Of a stretch of DNA of 22,850 nucleotides, positions 17,605-22,850 are shown in pieces. The position numbers and the translations under genes are program-made. The stretch comes from Prorocentrum cordatum. Lineage: Eukaryota > Sar > Dinophyceae > Prorocentrales > Prorocentraceae. The stretch spans positions 1-22,850 of the forward strand of contig CAUYUJ010011455.1 of the NCBI GenBank assembly GCA_963575745.1, read 5' to 3'. Under the pieces are notes generated by a model. It was not told the origin of the DNA. It saw only the letters and a program-made list of their open reading frames with translations, and ran no database searches. Position 1 is the stretch's first letter, and every line of letters starts with the position of its first letter.

Positions 17605-20600
17605 TCAGGATGAGGGCAAAATGAATGAGACGCCCCAGCGTTCTTCAAAAGCGTCGGACCACGTAAGAAACTGAAGAAGGAAAACAGTATCAGTGCGCAG
17701 ACGCTTGAGAGTGGCGCGGTGGATGAGGCCTGCTGTGCGGCCGTGCGGGAGGCCGAGGGCCGCGTCCACGCAGGTTCGGAGCATGTCCGAACTGCGGGCC
17801 AGAGTCGGGCGGGGGCCAGGAGCTCTCAGACTCCATAGGCGGAGCTCGATGCATCGGTGGGCAGTCGGCTGCGCGTCGGCCTTTCTCGGTCCGTCGTACT
17901 GTGGTCCAGCTTCGCGGAACCAGTGGGTGTGCCTAGCGGGGCGGCGGTCGGGGGCCGCCACAGGAGGCGGCAGGTGCGCGGCCAACACCCATGACAAGAG
18001 GATCCGCTTGGCCCGGCGGAGCGCAGGAGCCGGAGCATCCTGGTAGGGTGGCTCCTCCTGGGCCTGCGCGGCGTCCCCGCCGCCCCCCTCGGCGGCTGCT
18101 GCGGCCTTGCGTTTGGCCCTCAGCCTCCTCAGCCTCCTCCTGTCGGAGCGCTCCTCCGCCTCCAGTCGTTGGAGCAGGTCCTGCTCCTTCAGGTGCGACA
18201 GAATCTCCGCGAACTCTCGCAGCGTGTCCGCACCCTGGAAATTTCGGCCGCTAGGGTCGGCGTCCTGCCTCCCAGCGGCGACGCTGCTGCTCACGGGCTT
18301 TGCCGCAGAGGGGCCGGCCGTAGGGGGGCCGTAGCTGGGGCCGTCGGCTGTGTGCCCGATCGGGTCCCAAAAGCCCACGGGCGCTTGCACCCCGAGGTCG
18401 TGGTGGAGGTCGTGGTCGTCGGCACCGTCGTCGCGTGAGTCTCGGAGTCCGACTTCACAGTCAGCTGTGCGTTCAGTCTGGGCGCGGCTGCCTGGTGGGA
18501 CGGTCAGCGCAGGTGGCCTGCAGGGTACTGCTGCCGTGACGTCAGGGCGCTGTGCTGCTGAGGTACGGTGGCGTGGGTCCACTGCTGGGCCGGGCTGGGG
18601 TCCCTGAGTTTGGGCCTTGGTCTGTGCGCCCGTACTGGGGGACGGCATCTCGGCGCGGAGCGCAGGTGCAGGGACGGTCAGACTGGAGCATCTCAGGTGG
18701 GCGGTGTCCCCAGACGACAGCATGACGGTCCAGTGGCCGGGGTGCTCGCTGGACTGCCCCCGTACGATACCTCGGAGGCCGTTGATGGGGTTGTGGACTT
18801 GACCCTGGACGATGACCGCTGTGCCCGCGTGGAGCCGTGGTGGGATCCAAGCGGCCAAGCGGCAGTTTACGGCTCGGAGGTGACCGATGGTGGCTGGTTG
18901 CGGTCCGAGGAAGCGCTCAAAGTGCCCCCGTACAGTCACAGTGCTAGTGCTGGCAGTGCTGGTGCTAACACGCGAGGTTGCGAGGGAGCCAGGACCCAGG
19001 GCAGGTGTGTGAGCATGCGAGACGGCCGAGGCTGGCCCCGCTGCCGTGCTACCAGGTTGTGGCGGGGAGGTCACCCCAGGGCTCGAGGCAGCGTGGGGAC
19101 CGATGACAGGAATGGCTGGCGTGGTGCCATGCGGGGGGGCTGAAGCCGCCCCCGCTGGCGTGCTACCAGGTTTTGGCGGGGGGGTCGACTCGAGGCTTGA
19201 GGCAGTGTGGGGGCCGATGACAGGAATGGCAGGCATGGTGCCATGCGGGGGGGCTGAAGCCGCCCCCGCTGGCGTGCTACCAGGTTTTGGAAGGGAGGTC
19301 GGCTCGAGGCTCGAGGCAGTGTGGGGGCTGATGCCAGGGCGGCCCTGGGCGGCCGTCTGGAGGCCTAGAGGGCGTCTGCGGTCGACGTCGCCCCCGCGCT
19401 GTCGGCGTCGCCGCCGCGCTGTAGCTGCGCTCCGTCGCCGCCACTCGTCGCGGAAGCCGATGAAGAAGGAGTACATGACGTACGTGGCGCACAGGGTGGC
19501 CCACGTGGACGGTGACACCACGTTGTGCCACTCGATGACCTCCAACCACACACGCTCCACGAGCGCTGCCGTGTAGGCCGACGTGGGTGCCACCTTTGGT
19601 GCCGCCGCGGACGACGCAGGGCGTGCTGAATCTGGCAGGGTTGGCGCGAGAGTTGTCGTCGGTGGTGCCGGCGTTGGTGCTGGTGTCAACGTTGGTGCCC
19701 ACGTAGGCGTGGGCGTGGGCGCTGCCGCTGGCAGTGCTGGTGTCGTAACTATGGACGATGTTGCCATGGATGCGAGCGTCGATGCAGACGGCGGAGTTGG
19801 CGTAGATGCTGGCTGCAACTCTGGCGTGGGTACCGGCGTAGGCGCGGGCGTGGGTGGTGACGCTGGTGGTGCTGGCGTCGGAGCTGTCGTCGGTGCTGGC
19901 CTCACTGTTGACGTCGGGGTGGGTGTCGGGTCTGACGTCGCTGCTGCCTGTGACTCTGGCTTTGGTGCCGGAGTGGTGGGGGCGGCCGCTGGCGCTGGAG
20001 GTGCTGGTGTCAGAGCTGTCGTCAGTGCTGGCGTCGGTGCGGGCGTCGACAGGGACGTTGGCGCCGCCTTCGGCTCTGACGTCGCCGTCCAGGGGGCAGG
20101 CGTGGATGCTGACACTGCCGATGCTGGCGTCGGAGCTGCTGTCATTGGTGCTGACGCCTCGGCTGCACTCGGGGCCGGCGCTGTCGCTGGTGTCGGAGCT
20201 GCGTGCAGGTCGGGAGTGCAACTGGTGTAGAGAAACACTAGGACGGCACCCCACCCTTGGCAGGGCTCCTGGTCGGGGGCCTTCGGTGACCTGGTCCGCT
20301 TGAGGGTTAAAACTGAGGCCTCAGTTTTAACCCTCGGAAGTGGCAACTTGAGCCACTTGAGCCATGTCGTCGATGCAGACTGTGCCGCAGACGATGAAAT
20401 CGACGAGGCAGACGTGTCATGACATGACATGGCGGCCCCACTAGCGGGGAGTGCGCCTGAAGGCTGCACTCCCGCCCGCGGCGCTGGACGAGGCGTCAGA
20501 GCAATGACTGGCTGAGGACTCATCGAGGCTGGCCTCGATGCGGCCGTCGGTGCTGACGTTGATGTGGACGTGGGCGCCTCAATCGATGCGGTGGTCGGCG

Positions 20601-22848
20601 GTGCTGGCCTAGGGACACCCAGTGTCGTCGGCGGGGTGGGAAAATTAGTGGGTGGTGCCGCTGGCGGTGCTGTCGCAGGAGCTGTCGTCGGTGCTGGCCT
20701 CGATGCAGACGTCGGAGCTGGCGTCGACGCTGGCTGCAACTCTGGCGTGGGTTCGGGCGTAGGCGCAGGCGTAGGTGCTGACGCTGGCGGTGCTGGCGTA
20801 GGAGCTGTCATCGGTGCTGGTCTCGATGGAGACGCCGGAGCTGGCGTCGATGCGGCCTGCAACTCTGGCGTAGGTACCGACGTAGGCGCAGGCGTGGATG
20901 TTGACGCTGGTGGTGCTGTCGTAGGGGCTGGCATCGGTGCTGGCCTCGATTCGGACGTCGGAGCTGGCGTCGAAGCTGGCTGCAGCTCTGAGAGACGATG
21001 ATGCCGAGGAGAGGTCTGTAGGTCACCAGGCTTCGGCGGGCCAGAAGGCGCCGCCGAGCGAGTGGCCGTACAAGGAGCGCAAGAGTGGCTGGTTGTGGTG
21101 CTGGCGTCTCTTGCGGCCGTCGGGGCTGTCGCTGGCAGTGCTGGCGTCGCTGCCGTCGATGCTAACGTCGGAGCCGCCGCTGGCAGTGGTGGCATCGCTG
21201 CCGTCGATGCTACCGTCGGAGCCGGCGATGCTATCGATGCCGCCGTCGGAGTCTGTGAAACTGCGGGCGGAGCCGTCGTCGCTGCCGTCGATGCGGCCGT
21301 CGGAGCCGACGATGCTAACGATACTGACGTCGGAGCCGGCGGTGCTAACGATGCTGCCATCGTAGCTGCCGTCTCTGCTAACGATGCTAACAGTGCTGCC
21401 GTCGGAGCCGTCATCGCTGCCGTTGATGCCGCCGTCGGAGTCGGCGAAGCTGTGGTCATTGCTGCCGTCGATGCGAGCGTCGATGCTGACATCGGAGCCG
21501 GCGTCGGTGCAGCGTCGTCATGGTCGTCGTGGTCGTCGTCGTCGTCTCCTCCTCCTCTAGCGGGGCTGGGCGAGGGAGGGGGCGGGGATGGTGTCGAATC
21601 TGTGCACCCCGCTGGCGTCGCGGCTGACTGCAGTGCCGTCGTTAGAGTTGGCTTCGGTGCTGTCTGCGGTGCTGGGGTGTGGTCCGTCATGGACGTGGGC
21701 GTGGGTGCTGCCGAGGACGATGCTGGCGTCAATATTGACGTCGATGCGGGCATTGGCACGGGCGCTGACGTCGACAAGGCGGACGGGTCATGGCATGGCA
21801 GGGCAGCCCCACTGACGTCAGGTGCGCCTGAAGACTGCGCCCTCGCCAGCGGCCCTGGGCGAGGCGTCAGGACAGAGGATGTTGAAAGGCTCATCACTGC
21901 AGGTGCCGAGGACATGACATATCGTGGCATGGCGGCCCCCGCAGCAGAAGGTGCGCCTGAAGACTGCACCCTCGCTGGCGGGCACGGGCGAGGGGACAGG
22001 GCAGGTGATGACGGTGGGCTCGTCGGGGCTGGCGTCAATGCGGTCGGCAGTGCTGGTGTCGATGCTGGGGTCGATGCGACGACAAGCATGACGGCGGCGA
22101 AAAAGGTGGCACGTTTGGGGCGGGCCAGCCCCGCCGTGCCCTTGGAGCCGCAGGCGGTGCTGATGGCGCCGAAGATCATGCTGCCGACCTTGACAGCCCT
22201 TTTAGGGTGGGCTGGGCCCGCCGTGCTGGTGGAGTCGACGATGTTGTTGACGACGCTCCTGGTGCCCGTGCCGATGGTGCGCAGGACCGCGTTGACGATG
22301 CCGAGAACGATGCCGAAAGTGGGGCCGAGGACGCACCCGAAGTTCAGCGGGATAATGCCGGTGAAAGTGAGGGCGGTGCTGGCGAGGCCGCGGAAGCGCT
22401 CCCGGGGGGGGGTCGGGGTCCGGCTGCTTGTCGCGCACGGCGCGACGACGGCAGGCGTGGGACCCGCCCGACCGCTCTCAGCACCGTCTCCCTCAGCAGT
22501 CGGGAGCCCGACCCCCCCCCGATTACCTGGCCGCAGCGGGGTGGGCAAGTGCTGGACGAAGTCGTCGGTGTCGGCGTTAGTGCCGTGTGGGTGGGCGTGG
22601 TGGTCAGCTCGGTGCGCGCGCAGCTCAGCGCGCAGGTGGTACACGTCGTGCTCTAGAATGCGGAGATCTTCGTGAAGATTCGCTCGAAGCACGCGAGGGG
22701 CGTGGCCAGGTGGTTCAGGAAGGTCGCGCCCGTGCAGGACGGGCACGTAGATGACAAGGTCCTGGTGCCTATGCTCGATGAATTGGCAGTGGCATTCTCG
22801 AAGCGGGCCAGGCAGTAGCTGAGGGTGAAACGAACTGCATGTGCGGGC
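17605..22848 (-). CDS. Large Pro/Thr/Ala/Ser-rich repeat membrane protein, 5' end outside window
   Basis: One minus frame is open from the right edge to a TGA at 17605-17607: at least 1,747 residues (numbering from 22848). It starts mid-gene, because the frame has no stop before the edge. In order: a charged, His-rich start; hydrophobic segments at about 157-190, 216-236 and 246-260; about 800 residues of P/T/A/S repeats with an Asp-rich run (about 435-446); a probable transmembrane helix at about 1113-1131 (WATLCATYVMYSFFIGF) followed by an Arg-rich stretch; 38-residue repeats at about 1163-1280; an SH3/KOW-like module at about 1335-1390 (HAGTAVIVQG, INGLRGIVRG, HWTVML); a charged helix at about 1543-1585; and a unique C-terminus. 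Basic residues after the helix suggest the P/T/A/S part is extracytoplasmic. Opposite-strand frames are broken several times, whereas this one stays open through repeat and unique parts alike. Introns cannot be excluded. Exact function unknown; a wall or surface protein is inferred. Confidence 0.7.
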   Translation of the reverse strand, partial: ARTCSSFHPQLLPGPLRECHCQFIEHRHQDLVIYVPVLHGRDLPEPPGHAPRVLRANLHEDLRILEHDVYHLRAELRAHRADHHAHPHGTNADTDDFVQHLPTPLRPGNRGGVGLPTAEGDGAESGRAGPTPAVVAPCATSSRTPTPPRERFRGLASTALTFTGIIPLNFGCVLGPTFGIVLGIVNAVLRTIGTGTRSVVNNIVDSTSTAGPAHPKRAVKVGSMIFGAISTACGSKGTAGLARPKRATFFAAVMLVVASTPASTPALPTALTPAPTSPPSSPALSPRPCPPARVQSSGAPSAAGAAMPRYVMSSAPAVMSLSTSSVLTPRPGPLARAQSSGAPDVSGAALPCHDPSALSTSAPVPMPASTSILTPASSSAAPTPTSMTDHTPAPQTAPKPTLTTALQSAATPAGCTDSTPSPPPPSPSPARGGGDDDDDHDDHDDAAPTPAPMSASTLASTAAMTTASPTPTAASTAAMTAPTAALLASLAETAATMAASLAPPAPTSVSLASSAPTAASTAATTAPPAVSQTPTAASIASPAPTVASTAAMPPLPAAAPTLASTAATPALPATAPTAARDASTTTSHSCAPCTATRSAAPSGPPKPGDLQTSPRHHRLSELQPASTPAPTSESRPAPMPAPTTAPPASTSTPAPTSVPTPELQAASTPAPASPSRPAPMTAPTPAPPASAPTPAPTPEPTPELQPASTPAPTSASRPAPTTAPATAPPAAPPTNFPTPPTTLGVPRPAPPTTASIEAPTSTSTSAPTAASRPASMSPQPVIALTPRPAPRAGVQPSGALPASGAAMSCHDTSASSISSSAAQSASTTWLKWLKLPLPRVKTEASVLTLKRTRSPKAPDQEPCQGWGAVLVFLYTSCTPDLHAAPTPATAPAPSAAEASAPMTAAPTPASAVSASTPAPWTATSEPKAAPTSLSTPAPTPALTTALTPAPPAPAAAPTTPAPKPESQAAATSDPTPTPTSTVRPAPTTAPTPAPPASPPTPAPTPVPTPELQPASTPTPPSASTLASMATSSIVTTPALPAAAPTPTPTWAPTLTPAPTPAPPTTTLAPTLPDSARPASSAAAPKVAPTSAYTAALVERVWLEVIEWHNVVSPSTWATLCATYVMYSFFIGFRDEWRRRSAATARRRRRQRGGDVDRRRPLGLQTAAQGRPGISPHTASSLEPTSLPKPGSTPAGAASAPPHGTMPAIPVIGPHTASSLESTPPPKPGSTPAGAASAPPHGTTPAIPVIGPHAASSPGVTSPPQPGSTAAGPASAVSHAHTPALGPGSLATSRVSTSTASTSTVTVRGHFERFLGPQPATIGHLRAVNCRLAAWIPPRLHAGTAVIVQGQVHNPINGLRGIVRGQSSEHPGHWTVMLSSGDTAHLRCSSLTVPAPALRAEMPSPSTGAQTKAQTQGPQPGPAVDPRHRTSAAQRPDVTAAVPCRPPALTVPPGSRAQTERTADCEVGLRDSRDDGADDHDLHHDLGVQAPVGFWDPIGHTADGPSYGPPTAGPSAAKPVSSSVAAGRQDADPSGRNFQGADTLREFAEILSHLKEQDLLQRLEAEERSDRRRLRRLRAKRKAAAAAEGGGGDAAQAQEEPPYQDAPAPALRRAKRILLSWVLAAHLPPPVAAPDRRPARHTHWFREAGPQYDGPRKADAQPTAHRCIELRLWSLRAPGPRPTLARSSDMLRTCVDAALGLPHGRTAGLIHRATLKRLRTDTVFLLQFLTWSDAFEERWGVSFILPSS
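19040..19350 (-). repeat. 114-120 bp tandem repeat encoding 38-residue units
   Basis: Just C-terminal to the predicted transmembrane helix, about three copies encode GPHTASSLE, then PPPKPGSTPAGAASAPPHGT, then PAIPVI, in phase with the large ORF. The first two copies are nearly identical; the third is diverged. Conserved spacing and reading phase show recent expansion within the gene. Confidence 0.9.
19800..20000 (-). repeat. Displaced copy of the 123-bp coding repeat
   Basis: The CTGCAACTCTGGCGTGGG signature of the 123-bp repeat reappears at 19813 on the plus strand, about 0.9 kb from the main array, within the same reading frame of the large gene (ELQPASTP followed by TP- and AP-rich sequence). 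Confidence 0.8.
20302..20335. other. Perfect 34-bp palindrome inside the coding region
   Basis: Arms GAGGGTTAAAACTGAGG and its exact reverse complement abut with no spacer. It is AT-richer than its surroundings, yet is read through in the large ORF as a Val/Lys/Thr/Glu/Ser/Leu stretch, in an unusual charged, non-repeat island (about residues 830-870) between P/T/A blocks. Confidence 0.95.
20640..21000 (-). repeat. 123-bp tandem repeat encoding 41-residue P/T/A units
   Basis: The marker CTGCA(A/G)CTCT occurs on the plus strand at 20734, 20857 and 20980, exactly 123 bases apart, giving three in-phase 41-residue copies starting ELQ(P/A)ASTPAP. Most differences between copies are at codon third positions, but third positions of the opposite frame coincide with them, so this alone does not prove the coding strand. 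Confidence 0.9.
21795..22000 (-). repeat. Dispersed module LTPRPxPxARxQSSGAP, two local copies
   Basis: Two copies (about 21925-22000 and 21795-21875) encode PRP, then ARVQSSGAP or ARAQSSGAP, then a GAAMP or GAALP segment. A third diverged copy lies at about 20420-20500 (PRPAPRAGVQPSGALPASGA). They punctuate the P/T/A repeats, and at DNA level share TGGCATGGC and GCGCCTGAAG(A/G)CTGC words. Confidence 0.8.
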
Positions 22849-22850
22849 AT

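Noticed and set aside
22656-22808. Short plus-strand frame with natural-looking sequence (KIRSKHARGVARWFRKVAP)
   Set aside because: Only about 50 codons after a TAG and ending in TAG. It is antisense to the large minus ORF, which is open across the same bases to the window edge. It would need splicing evidence.
22653-22850. 65-codon minus frame starting with ATG at the right edge
   Set aside because: It overlaps the large ORF in another frame and ends quickly. The large frame is open over the same stretch and continues for over 1,700 codons. An upstream exon cannot be fully excluded.

Overview
This window looks like nuclear DNA of a GC-rich microbial eukaryote, probably an alga or other protist. 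More than half of it is simple-sequence or tandem-repeat DNA, there are no bacterial-style operons or ribosome binding sites, and its one convincing gene encodes a very long Pro/Thr/Ala/Ser-rich protein. That gene carries an SH3/KOW-like module of a type I associate with dinoflagellate, stramenopile and other algal proteins. A dinoflagellate-like host is my best guess, but nothing here proves it. I saw no rRNA, tRNA, CRISPR array or recognisable transposase, reverse transcriptase or viral gene.

Layout. 1-1790: (TCTG)n, (CT)n and a 1.3-kb degenerate TATGTG array. 1930-2105: short GGATCC-bearing repeats. 2345-2640: a decayed coding fragment, followed to about 5.1 kb by a GC-rich block whose open frames I cannot resolve. 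5.0-6.4 kb: CTC, GT and ATG microsatellites around a 600-bp unique island with a strong inverted repeat. 6591-8890: a higher-order satellite alternating blocks of an 11-bp unit with runs of a 27-bp unit. 9009-10830: two tandem copies of a roughly 0.8-1.0 kb AT-richer element separated by (GTT)n. 10.8-14.2 kb: alternating polypurine and polypyrimidine tracts with two embedded charged ORFs. 14.1-14.6 kb: remnant of a gene encoding 28-residue repeats. 14.7-15.0 kb: a GATAA array. 15017-15790: a 152-bp satellite with an ABAB dimer pattern. 15.95-16.8 kb: (GA)n. 17605-22848: the large gene on the minus strand, running off the right edge.

The large minus-strand ORF is at least 1,747 codons. It has N-terminal hydrophobic segments, about 800 residues of P/T/A/S repeats (including a 41-residue in-phase repeat), one probable transmembrane helix followed by an Arg-rich stretch, a 38-residue repeat, an SH3/KOW-like module, a charged helix and a unique C-terminus. 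Its shape suggests a surface or wall-type membrane protein, but this is inference.

The most unusual signals are non-standard. The 27-bp satellite unit encodes nearly the same heptapeptide on both strands. The 11-bp unit gives the same 11-residue repeat in every forward frame. A perfect 34-bp palindrome lies inside the large ORF. The paired 9-10.8 kb elements differ by an equal-length 18-nt replacement. An 84-bp peptide-repeat gene has been broken by a 28-bp deletion.
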